Positions 20,801-26,905 of a DNA stretch of 64,000 nucleotides are shown here, in pieces. This stretch comes from Actinokineospora fastidiosa (GTDB lineage: Bacteria; Actinomycetota; Actinomycetes; Mycobacteriales; Pseudonocardiaceae). The stretch covers positions 473,882 through 537,881 of the forward strand of contig NZ_BMRB01000004.1 in NCBI RefSeq assembly GCF_014648415.1. Reading direction: 5' to 3'. The notes under the pieces are model-generated. The model was not told the DNA's origin, did not search any database, and worked only from the letters and a program-made list of their open reading frames with translations. Made by a program: the position numbers and the translations under genes. Numbering within the stretch: position 1 is the first letter of the stretch; every line of letters starts with the position of its first letter.

Positions 20801-21921
20801 GCCTGGTCCGGTCCGTGCTCGCGCGGCGGCCGCGGTGGTTGGTCGCCGTGGAGGAGGAAGGCCGGGCGCTCGGGTTGGCCGGGTTCATGCGGACCGTCCG
20901 GAAGGAGCATCCGGAGACGGCGGCGCGGGTGGTGGAGTTGGCGGCGCCGGTCCCGGACGACGAAGCCCTCGTGGACATCGTCATCGACGAACTGCTCGCC
21001 ACCGGGACCGAACCGGTCGTCGTCAGGGGCGACGAGCGGCGGGCCTACGTGCTGAAGGACAGGCCGCTGACGGGGAGTGGTGACCTCGGGCTCGGGCCCG
21101 ACAGCGTGGTCCTGCTCATCGGCGGCGCGCGGGGGATCACCGCCCGGGTCGCCGCGGGGTTGACAGGCGCCCGGTGCACGCTCGAACTCGCCGGGCGCAC
21201 CTCGCCGCCCACGGAGCCGGAGGACGCGGAGACGGCGGCCGCCCAGGACCTCCCGGCGCTGCGGGGCGTCCTCGCCCGGCGCGGGGGGACGCCCGCCGAG
21301 GCGGACCGGGCCGCCAGGGCGATCCTCGCCCGGCGGGAGGTCGCGGCCACCCTGGCCGAGCTGCGCGCCAAGGGCGCCACCGCCGTGCACCGCAAGGTCG
21401 ACGCCGGGGACGCGCATGCCGTGCGCAGGCTGGTCAAGCAGGTCCACGCCGAGCACGGCCGCATCGACGGGGTCGTCTACGCCGCGGGCGTCATCGAGGA
21501 CCGGCTCATCGCCGACAAGGACCCCGAGTCGTTCCGCCGGGTCTACGCCACCAAGGTCGACGGCATGGCCGCGCTCCTCGGCGGCCTCGACGACGCCGCG
21601 GTCGCGCCCCGGTTCGTCGTGGCGTTCGGCAGCATCGCCGCCGTGCTGGGCAACCGGGGCCAGGCCGACTACGCCGCCGCCAACTCCGCCGTCGACACCC
21701 TCACCGCCCAGTGGTCCCGGCGCACCGGCCACCGCGCCCTGACCGTCCATTGGGGACCATGGGCGCCGAGCGCGGGCGGCATGGTCACCCCCGAGCTGAG
21801 CCGCGTCTACGCCGAGCGCGGGATCGAGCTGATCGACCCCGACGCGGGTGTCGCCGCCCTGCTCGCCGAGATCGCCTCGGGCACGGCCCACTCCGTCCTC
21901 TACGCCGGGGAGGGCTGGTGA
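14878..21921 (+). CDS. PUFA-synthase-like iterative type I PKS: NMO-NMO-KS-AT-ACP-ACP-ACP-KR
   Basis: 2347 aa. The ATG at 14878 follows GGAGGAG; an in-frame ATG at 14863 has no ribosome site. Order of domains: a degenerate NMO/ER copy (about 8-215, SGGRV where GGH is expected); a complete FMN-dependent NMO/PfaD-type ER (about 280-590, IAQGPMTRVS, ECGGHVG); KS from about 642 (Cys825 in DAACGSS, His960 in EAHGTGT, His1000 in GHTKCAAG); AT about 1180-1480 (GQGSQ, Ser1270 in GHSYGE, FHSP); an Ala/Pro linker; three ACPs whose DSIK serines are residues 1661, 1741 and 1821; and a KR (about 2077-2330, GGARGI, FGSIA, QADYAAAN). DSIKR and tandem ACPs are hallmarks of PfaA-type synthases. Likely role: iterative assembly of a reduced or partly unsaturated lipid chain. 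Confidence 0.9.
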   Translation: MRDERPEYVLGIGPAGQSCAGLCAAVAAVGGLGVLDLGTGGRRARSALARTARAAKAVDRRFGLRVPEGCALSFAEVAEILGAAAERVDVVVLGWDSPWRVSDVPDRYVVLVEVTSPAEAVAASEQGADGLLARGAESGGRVSETGAFVLLQQIIDASPLPVWLAGGIGPDTAAAAVVGGAAGVVLDTQLALLAETDIPDDLAAAIAASDGTDTTVVTGHRVLPGGAPVGQDAFLATEFRRRFGTVARAVRAVLTAIGAAVHATRPPVLGPGSALAEALGTRYPIAQGPMTRVSDRAEFADAVAAGGALPFLALALNSGERSREMLSATRALLGERPWGVGLLGFAPPELRAAQVEAVLAARPPAALIAGGRPDQAAVLEAAGIATFLHVPSPGLLRQFLDAGARRFVFEGSECGGHVGPRTSFALWQAQLDVLREHPGGGEVQVLFAGGVHDARSAAMVAALAGPLADRGAAIGVLMGTAYLFTEEAVAGGAITDTFQQQVIAASGTELLHTAPGHATRCVASPFTGFFAETAARLKAAGVPEREAWAKLEELNVGRLRVASKGLRREGDALVEVDAEGRVADGMFMAGQVAALRSTVTTIDDLHRAVSVGAGEHLRERAARVRDDLPRTRPPRPAPEPADIAVVGMACVYPGAPDLAAFWANIVGNRDSVTEVPPTRWDPEVYFGDGQGKTRSKWGGFLDAVPFDPLRYGIPPAALGSIEPVQLLALEIAQRALEDAGYGQGGFDRERAGVVFGAEAGGDLSKAEDLRMFLPSYASSVPDELMAQLPELTGDSFPGRLANVIAGRVANRLDLGGTNYVVDAACGSSLAAVESACKELETGSADLMLAGGADLHNAIGDYLLFSSVGALSPTGRCRTFDSSADGIALGEGVACVVLKRLADAEHDGDRIYAVIKGMGAGSDGRALGLTAPRPEGQRRAVERAYAKAGVSPVDIGMVEAHGTGTVVGDRTELTTLTEVFGAAGAAPGSVGLGSVKSQIGHTKCAAGIAGLIKAAMAVHTGVRPPTLHVAEPNPAWDPATSPFAFRSSAAPWPGEPSARVAAVSAFGFGGTNFHAVLSGHTRARRGLTRWPAELFVFRGASEDAALAAVRSLLALADGPVALRDLARTAAVRADRDPAPVRVAVVARDVAELAGLLRRALAGETDPEAGLYRASGAERGKLAVLFPGQGSQRPGMLAELFVAVPDLLPAADPDVLSALFPPDAFSDDAAKAAADRLRDTRMAQPALGVTGLAVHEVLTRLGVQPDMYGGHSYGELVALAAAGAIDPGDLLPLSAARAAAILAAAGDDPGAMAAVGADYARVQSVLADAMLAGRVVVANHNAPSQVVLSGPTALVAEAVEALRAAGVSARPLPVACAFHSPVVAAAAEAFADELALHRVEPPRVPVWANRTARPYVSDVDGIRAELAAQVASPVLFAAQIENMYADGARVFFEAGPGRVLSNLVRSTLGDRPHTVVSCEPGKRTGLSGLLHALATLAVTGVPLRTGWLTTGRDAVELTGPVAAAPGWTVDGHLVRTADGTPVAGGLSPARRVAAFAPTPAQPVDRDTMVSDFLRSTRELVAAQRDVLLGYLGAPPPAAPTPTAPAPAPALTAPTPLPPAPAPTTSTAPSVAATITAVIAERTGYPAEMVEPDLDLEADLSIDSIKRTEIVGELVSRLGTAVSVDELVRARTAAELTRLLDGRPSKPVSSVAETIVAVIAERTGYPVEMVEPSLDLEADLSIDSIKRTEIVGELVSRLGSAVSVDELVQARTAAELTRLLDGQPSKSVSSVAETIVAVIAERTGYPAEMVEPDLDLEADLSIDSIKRTEIVGELATRLKTTVPIDELVSARTAAQLATLLGDTAPPPRQEPARGAQAGRSAPAGGDRSTDGVVPTRRELVAVAAPANPNDDPGALFGATILILGGTPSSIEAVAGRLSAHGGLAVPLPSAAELPEWVERVDGLVCLPSDGPLLPGGFGLVRSVLARRPRWLVAVEEEGRALGLAGFMRTVRKEHPETAARVVELAAPVPDDEALVDIVIDELLATGTEPVVVRGDERRAYVLKDRPLTGSGDLGLGPDSVVLLIGGARGITARVAAGLTGARCTLELAGRTSPPTEPEDAETAAAQDLPALRGVLARRGGTPAEADRAARAILARREVAATLAELRAKGATAVHRKVDAGDAHAVRRLVKQVHAEHGRIDGVVYAAGVIEDRLIADKDPESFRRVYATKVDGMAALLGGLDDAAVAPRFVVAFGSIAAVLGNRGQADYAAANSAVDTLTAQWSRRTGHRALTVHWGPWAPSAGGMVTPELSRVYAERGIELIDPDAGVAALLAEIASGTAHSVLYAGEGW
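19759..20478 (+). repeat. Three tandem 240-bp repeats encoding ACP domains
   Basis: The phosphopantetheine serine codons lie at 19858, 20098 and 20338, exactly 240 bases apart. Long stretches are nearly identical at DNA level (for example GAGATCGTCGGCGAGTTGG in all three). TTG, GAT and TCG codons are more frequent here than in the rest of the gene. This points to recent duplication or gene conversion. Confidence 0.85.
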
Positions 21922-24515
21922 CCGTCCTGCGGCTCGCCGCCGCCACCCCCGACGCCCTCCTCGACCGGCTCGACCGCGAGGACGCGCGCACCGCGCCCGT
22001 CGGCGCTGGCCCGACCCGCATCGCCGTCGCCGACCCCACCGACGACCGGCTCGCCCTGGCCCGGCGGGTCGTGGCGGGCCGCAAGGCCTGGCGGGGCAGG
22101 CGGGACCTGTGGTTCGCCCCCGACCCGGTCCCCGGCCCGGTCGCGTTCCTGTTCCCCGGCCTGGAGGCCGACTTCGCCCCCCAGGTCGACGACGTCGCCG
22201 CCTGGCTCGGCCAGGCTGCGCCCGACCTCGACACCTCCACCCTGGGCAGGCACGGCGCGGCCGTCATCGCCGTTGGCCGCCTGCTCGACGCCGCACTGCG
22301 CAAGCTGCGTATCACCCCGGTCGCCGTCGCGGGCCACAGCGTGGGGGAGTGGACGGCGATGATCACCGGCGGGCTGTTCGCCCCGGCCGACTTCGAGGCG
22401 ATGCTCGCCGCGACCGACCTCGACGCCCTGCGCGTCCCCGGGGTCGAGTTCGCGGTCCTGGGCTGCCCGGTCGAGCGCGCCCGCGAGGCCATCGCGCCGG
22501 TTCCGGACGTGGTGGTCTCCCACGAGAACTCCACCAACCAGACCGTCGTGTGCGGGCCCGCCGAGCCCGTCGGCGACGTCGTCGCCCTGCTGCGCGCCAA
22601 GAACGTCATCTGCCAGGTGATGCCGTTCCGCTCCGGCTTCCACACCCCCATGCTCGCCCCCTACCTCGACCAGTTCCGCCGCACCGGCGTGCCGAGCCTG
22701 CCGCTGCACCCGCCGTCGGTGCCGGTCTGGTCGGCGACCACGGCGCGGCCGTTCCCCGGCGACCCGGCCGCGGCCCGCGAGCTGTGCATCCGGCACCTGG
22801 TGGAGCCCGTCCGGTTCCGCCAGCTGGTCACCGCGCTGCGCGCCACCGGCATCCGCTCGTTCGTGCAGATGGGCTCCGGCCAGCTGGCCTCCCTGGTCTC
22901 GGACACCCTGCGCGGCGTCGACCACCTCGCCGTCGCGGCCAACAGCGACCGCGGCCCCGGCATGGCCCAGCTGCGCCGCGCCGCCGCCGCGCTGTGGGTC
23001 GACGGCGCGGACCCGGACTTCACCGCGTTCGACGCGCCCGTCGAGGTGGCCGCGCCCGTCCGCGACCCGCTCGCCGACGCCGCCGCGCGCCACCCGGCCC
23101 TGGCCGAGCTGCCGCTGCTGATGCGCGAGATCGAGGAGGCCGTGCAGGCCGTGCTGGCCGCGGCCGACCCGGGCGCAGGCACGGTCTCGGTGTCCACAAC
23201 GGACATGCCGTGGCTTGCGGACCACTGCTTCGTCCGCCAGCGCCCCGGCTGGCCGGACGAGACCGACCTGCGCCCCGTCGTCCCGGCCACGACGATCCTG
23301 CACCACATGGCCGAGGCCGCCGTCCGACCGGGCACGGTGGCGGTCGGCGTGGACGACCTGCGGCTGCACCGCTGGCTCGTGGCCGCGCCCGCCACCGAGG
23401 TCCGCGTCGAGACCCGCGCGCTCGGCCCCGACCGGGTGGCGGTCCGGCTGGGCGAGTACGCCGAGGGCACCGTCCTGCTCGCCCCCGCCTACCCGGCGGG
23501 CCCCGCGCCCTGGACGCCCAGCCCCGACGAGCACCCGCCCGCCATCACGGCCGAACGGCTGTACTTCGAGCGGTGGATGTTCCACGGACCGCGCTACCGG
23601 GGAGTCAGCCGCACGATCGGCGTCGGCGCGGCGTCCGCGCGCGCCGAGATCACCGTCCCGGAGGCGCCGGGCGCCCTGCTGGACAACGTCGGCCAGGTCA
23701 TCGGCGTGTGGCTGGCCGAGTGGCACCCGGCGCGCTCGATCGCGTTCCCGTCGGGCCTGCGCCGCGTCCGGTTCCACGGCCCGCAGCCGGCGCCGGGCAC
23801 GACCGTGGCCTGCGATCTGCGCATCACCTCCGCCGACGAGCGCCGCCTCACCGCGGACGCGCAGGTCGTCGTGGGCGGGCGGACCGTGATCACCGTCGAG
23901 GGCTGGACGGACCTGCGCTTCGACAGCGACGCGCAGACCAGCGCCATCCACCGCTTCCCGGAGACGTCCACCCTCTCGACCCGTCACGACGCCGGTTGGT
24001 GGCACACTGCCGACCGCTGGCCGACGCTGGCCTCCCGCGAGTTCTTCCTGCGCAAGTACCTCGCCGCCGCCGAGCGCGCCGACTACGACCGGGTGCCGCC
24101 GCGCGAGCGCAGGGACTGGCTGGTCGGCCGGTTCGCCGCCAAGGACGCCGTGCGCGGCGCGCTGTGGGACCGCGGCTTCGGCCCGCTGTTCCCCGCCGAG
24201 ATCCGGATCAGCGACGGCGCCGACGGCCTGCTCGGCGTCGAGGGGGCCCACGGCCTGGTGATCCCGCCGCTGACCGTCGCCGTGGCCGCCGAGGGCGGCG
24301 TGGGCGTCGCCCTGGTCGCCGAGGCCGAGGACCGCCCGGCCGTGGCGCTGGCCCGGGTCGGCCCGGACGGCCGCGCGGCCGCCGTCGCCAAGGCGGTGGC
24401 GGCCATCGGGCCGAACAGCGACACCGAAGTGGTCCCGGTCGACGGGCCGGACCGGCACGAGTACGCCGTCGCCTGGACGCGGGCACGGCACACCCAGAGG
24501 GAGACCGCACCGTGA
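21918..24515 (+). CDS. PKS partner protein: AT-DH-phosphopantetheinyl transferase
   Basis: 865 aa. The GTG at 21918 overlaps the synthase stop (GTGA), with GGGGAGGG upstream. An acyltransferase-like domain occupies about 70-330 (Ser141 in GHSVGEW, FHTPML). A double-hotdog dehydratase spans about 420-660, with His436 in WLADHCF and a second MFHGPRYRG segment at His556. A C-terminal Sfp/AcpS-like PPTase domain (about 690-800) carries the WLVGRFAAKDAVR motif. The enzyme should load or edit acyl units, dehydrate beta-hydroxy intermediates and activate the ACPs of the first protein. Together the two proteins give KS-AT-ACP3-KR/AT-DH-PPT, close in logic to PUFA and enediyne synthases. Confidence 0.85.
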   Translation: MTVLRLAAATPDALLDRLDREDARTAPVGAGPTRIAVADPTDDRLALARRVVAGRKAWRGRRDLWFAPDPVPGPVAFLFPGLEADFAPQVDDVAAWLGQAAPDLDTSTLGRHGAAVIAVGRLLDAALRKLRITPVAVAGHSVGEWTAMITGGLFAPADFEAMLAATDLDALRVPGVEFAVLGCPVERAREAIAPVPDVVVSHENSTNQTVVCGPAEPVGDVVALLRAKNVICQVMPFRSGFHTPMLAPYLDQFRRTGVPSLPLHPPSVPVWSATTARPFPGDPAAARELCIRHLVEPVRFRQLVTALRATGIRSFVQMGSGQLASLVSDTLRGVDHLAVAANSDRGPGMAQLRRAAAALWVDGADPDFTAFDAPVEVAAPVRDPLADAAARHPALAELPLLMREIEEAVQAVLAAADPGAGTVSVSTTDMPWLADHCFVRQRPGWPDETDLRPVVPATTILHHMAEAAVRPGTVAVGVDDLRLHRWLVAAPATEVRVETRALGPDRVAVRLGEYAEGTVLLAPAYPAGPAPWTPSPDEHPPAITAERLYFERWMFHGPRYRGVSRTIGVGAASARAEITVPEAPGALLDNVGQVIGVWLAEWHPARSIAFPSGLRRVRFHGPQPAPGTTVACDLRITSADERRLTADAQVVVGGRTVITVEGWTDLRFDSDAQTSAIHRFPETSTLSTRHDAGWWHTADRWPTLASREFFLRKYLAAAERADYDRVPPRERRDWLVGRFAAKDAVRGALWDRGFGPLFPAEIRISDGADGLLGVEGAHGLVIPPLTVAVAAEGGVGVALVAEAEDRPAVALARVGPDGRAAAVAKAVAAIGPNSDTEVVPVDGPDRHEYAVAWTRARHTQRETAP

Positions 24516-24829
24516 GCACGATCCAGCCCCAGACCATGGCGCCCACCCGCGACGCCGTCCTCGACGACCTGCGCGGCATGCTCGCCATGGTCCTCGACCA
24601 GTACGGCGCCGACGTCGTCGAGCTGTCCGAGATCACCGAGGACACCCTGTTCCACGACGACCTCGGCCTGGAGAGCATCGACCTCGTCGCCGTCGGCGCG
24701 CTGCTGGCCGAGCGCTACGGCGAGCACGTCAACCTCGCCGCGCACCTGGCCGAACTCGACCTCGACGAGGTCATCGGCATGCGCATCGGCCTGCTGGTCG
24801 ACTTCGTGGTCGCGCGGACGGGGCACTGA
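24512..24829 (+). CDS. Stand-alone acyl carrier protein
   Basis: 105 aa. The GTG start overlaps the previous stop by 4 bases, with an AGAGGGAGA ribosome site. The carrier motif is DLGLESIDLVAV, whose Ser should receive phosphopantetheine. It differs from the DSIK motif of the three integral ACPs, so it probably has a separate job, such as carrying a starter or receiving the finished chain before release or transfer. It is the fourth gene of a coupled string. Confidence 0.9.
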   Translation: MSTIQPQTMAPTRDAVLDDLRGMLAMVLDQYGADVVELSEITEDTLFHDDLGLESIDLVAVGALLAERYGEHVNLAAHLAELDLDEVIGMRIGLLVDFVVARTGH

Positions 24830-24832
24830 CCC

Positions 24833-25636
24833 GTGGCGATGCTGGAGGTCAACGGCGTCCGCACGCACTACCAGCTGCTGCCCGCCCGCGACGCCGGTCA
24901 GGGCGAGCCGCCGGTGGTGGTGTTCGTGCACGGCCTGGGCTACGACAGCCTGGCCAGCTTCTACCTCACGCTGTGCCCGCCGGTCGCGGCGGCCGGGATG
25001 ACCGCGCTGGCCTACGACCTGCGCGCGCACGGCCGCACCGACCGCCCGGCGTCGGGCTACCGGGTCGGCGACTTCGTCGACGACCTGCGCGAGCTGCTGG
25101 ACCGCCTCGACCTCCGCCGCCCGGTCCACCTGGTGGGCAACAGCTTCGGCGGGACGGTCGCGTTCAGCTTCGCCGCGCGGCACCCGGAGCGGGTGGCGGG
25201 CATCGTCTCCATCGAGGCCGAGCCCGCCACCGAGGCGTGGGCCGAGAAGATGGGCCGGACCCTGGGCAACGTGCTCGACGAGATCGCCAAGGAGGAGTAC
25301 CTGGCGTGGGTGACGCGGACCTTCGGCGCCCACCACGCCCGGCTGGCCAGGGCCGCGCACGCGCTGATCGCCGCGACGTCCATCGTGACGGACGTGCCCA
25401 GCGGGCCGCTGCTGTCCACAGCGGACCTCGACAGCATCACCTGCCCGGTGCTGTCGATCCTGGGCGACCAGGGCTTCCAGAGCGACGACCCGCTCGCCGT
25501 CGAGCGGCTGCTCCCGGACTGCCGGACGGAGGTCATCGAGGGGCAGAACCACTCCGTGCTCGTGGAGCGCCACCGGACCGTGCGGGCGATGGTGCTGGAG
25601 TTCGTGGCGTCGCTGTCGCAGCGGGCCGCGGCGTGA
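24833..25636 (+). CDS. Alpha/beta hydrolase, possible thioesterase/releasing enzyme
   Basis: 267 aa, GTG start 3 bases after the ACP stop. Alpha/beta hydrolase fold: oxyanion HGLGYDS, nucleophile in GNSFGG, acid in the LGDQGFQSDD region, and His in EGQNHSV. Its position directly after a free ACP suggests it releases the chain from a carrier by hydrolysis or esterification, but the family is broad and other esterase functions are possible. Its stop overlaps the glycosyltransferase start. Confidence 0.82.
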   Translation: MAMLEVNGVRTHYQLLPARDAGQGEPPVVVFVHGLGYDSLASFYLTLCPPVAAAGMTALAYDLRAHGRTDRPASGYRVGDFVDDLRELLDRLDLRRPVHLVGNSFGGTVAFSFAARHPERVAGIVSIEAEPATEAWAEKMGRTLGNVLDEIAKEEYLAWVTRTFGAHHARLARAAHALIAATSIVTDVPSGPLLSTADLDSITCPVLSILGDQGFQSDDPLAVERLLPDCRTEVIEGQNHSVLVERHRTVRAMVLEFVASLSQRAAA

Positions 25637-26760
25637 GAGTCCTCGTCGTCGTGCCGCCGTTCACCGGCCACGTCAACCCGATGATCGGGGTGGCGGCCGA
25701 ACTCGCCGCGCGCGGGCACCGGGTCGCGTGGGCGGGCGACGCGGACCTGCTCGGCGATCTCCTGCCGCCCGGGTCGGCTGTCCACCCCTGCGCCGGGCTG
25801 GACACCGCCAGACCCGCGGGGCTGCGCGGGTTCGCCGCCCTGAAACACCTGTGGGACAATGTCCTGCTGCCGCTGACCGAGGCGATGACACCCGGCGTGG
25901 AGGCCGCGCTGGACGCGGAGGACCCCGACGTGGTGGTCGCCGACCAGCAGGCGTTCGCGGGCGCGTTCGCCGCCGAGCGTCGGGGCCTGCCCTGGGTCAC
26001 CTCGGCCACGACCTCGTCGGAGCTGATCGACCCCCTCGCCACGCTGCCCGCCGTGGCCGCGGGCATCGAGGAGCGGCTGACCGGGCTGCGGGCGCGGTTC
26101 GGCGCGCCGGGCGGCGTCGACCCGCGGTTCTCACCGCGCCTCACGCTCGCCTTCACCTCCGCCGCCCTGGTGCCGGGCGAGCCCACCGCCGCCGGTCCGG
26201 TCCGCTTCGTCGGTCCCGTTCCCCGGCCCGCCGAGCCGCACCCGTTCGACTTCGCCCGCCTGGACCCCGAACGCCCGCTGGTCTACGTCTCCCTGGGCAC
26301 CGTCAACGACGACGCGGGCGCCCGCTTCCTCACCGAGTGCGCCGCGGCGCTTGCGGAGAGACCGCACCTGCAAGGGGTCATCGCCGACCCGGCGGGCGTC
26401 GTCACCGCGCCCCACGTGATCACCGCGGCCCGGCTTCCGCAGCAGGCCGTCCTCGACCGGGCCGCCGCGGTCGTCTGCCACGCGGGGCACAACACCGTCT
26501 GCGAGTCCCTGGCCCGCGGGCTGCCGCTGGTCGTCGCACCCATCCGCGACGACCAGCCCGTCATCGCCGAGCAGGTGACCGCGGCGGGCGCGGGCGTCCG
26601 GCTGCGGTTCGCCCACGCCACCGCGCGGCACATCGGGCAGGCCGTCGACGCCGTCGTCGCCGACCCGGCCCACCGCGCCGCCGCCCACCGCATCCGCGAG
26701 TCCTTCGCCGCGGCGGGCGGCGCGCCCGCGGCGGCGAACGCGCTGGAAGAGCTGCTTTAG
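25633..26760 (+). CDS. Macrolide-type (GT1/MGT) glycosyltransferase
   Basis: 375 aa. The GTG overlaps the hydrolase stop (GTGA). The N-terminal acceptor domain begins VRVLVVVPPFTGHVNPMIGVAAEL. The C-terminal nucleotide-sugar domain has YVSLGTVND and the motif CHAGHNTVCESLARGLPLVVAPIRDDQ, a variant of the HGGxGT site of GT-B enzymes. It should transfer a sugar from an activated donor to the lipid or polyketide made by the upstream genes. No sugar-biosynthesis genes lie nearby, so a common donor such as UDP-glucose is plausible but not shown. Confidence 0.87.
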   Translation: MRVLVVVPPFTGHVNPMIGVAAELAARGHRVAWAGDADLLGDLLPPGSAVHPCAGLDTARPAGLRGFAALKHLWDNVLLPLTEAMTPGVEAALDAEDPDVVVADQQAFAGAFAAERRGLPWVTSATTSSELIDPLATLPAVAAGIEERLTGLRARFGAPGGVDPRFSPRLTLAFTSAALVPGEPTAAGPVRFVGPVPRPAEPHPFDFARLDPERPLVYVSLGTVNDDAGARFLTECAAALAERPHLQGVIADPAGVVTAPHVITAARLPQQAVLDRAAAVVCHAGHNTVCESLARGLPLVVAPIRDDQPVIAEQVTAAGAGVRLRFAHATARHIGQAVDAVVADPAHRAAAHRIRESFAAAGGAPAAANALEELL

Positions 26761-26905
26761 CACAAACACATTTGTCCGCCCAGGCGGCCGCGCGCGACCG
26801 GGTTTGCGCGCTCCGGCCACACTTTTCGGCCGCCGTCGCCACATCCTTGACCCGCCCGTCACGCGGGTGCTTCATTCGGTGGAACGGGCGGAGGGAGCAT
26901 GCGTC

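Noticed and set aside
14878..24515. Enediyne polyketide synthase
   Set aside because: Domain order is similar (KS-AT-ACP-KR-DH-PPT), but tandem DSIK ACPs, fused NMO-type ER and absence of enediyne accessory genes favour a PUFA/lipid-type synthase.
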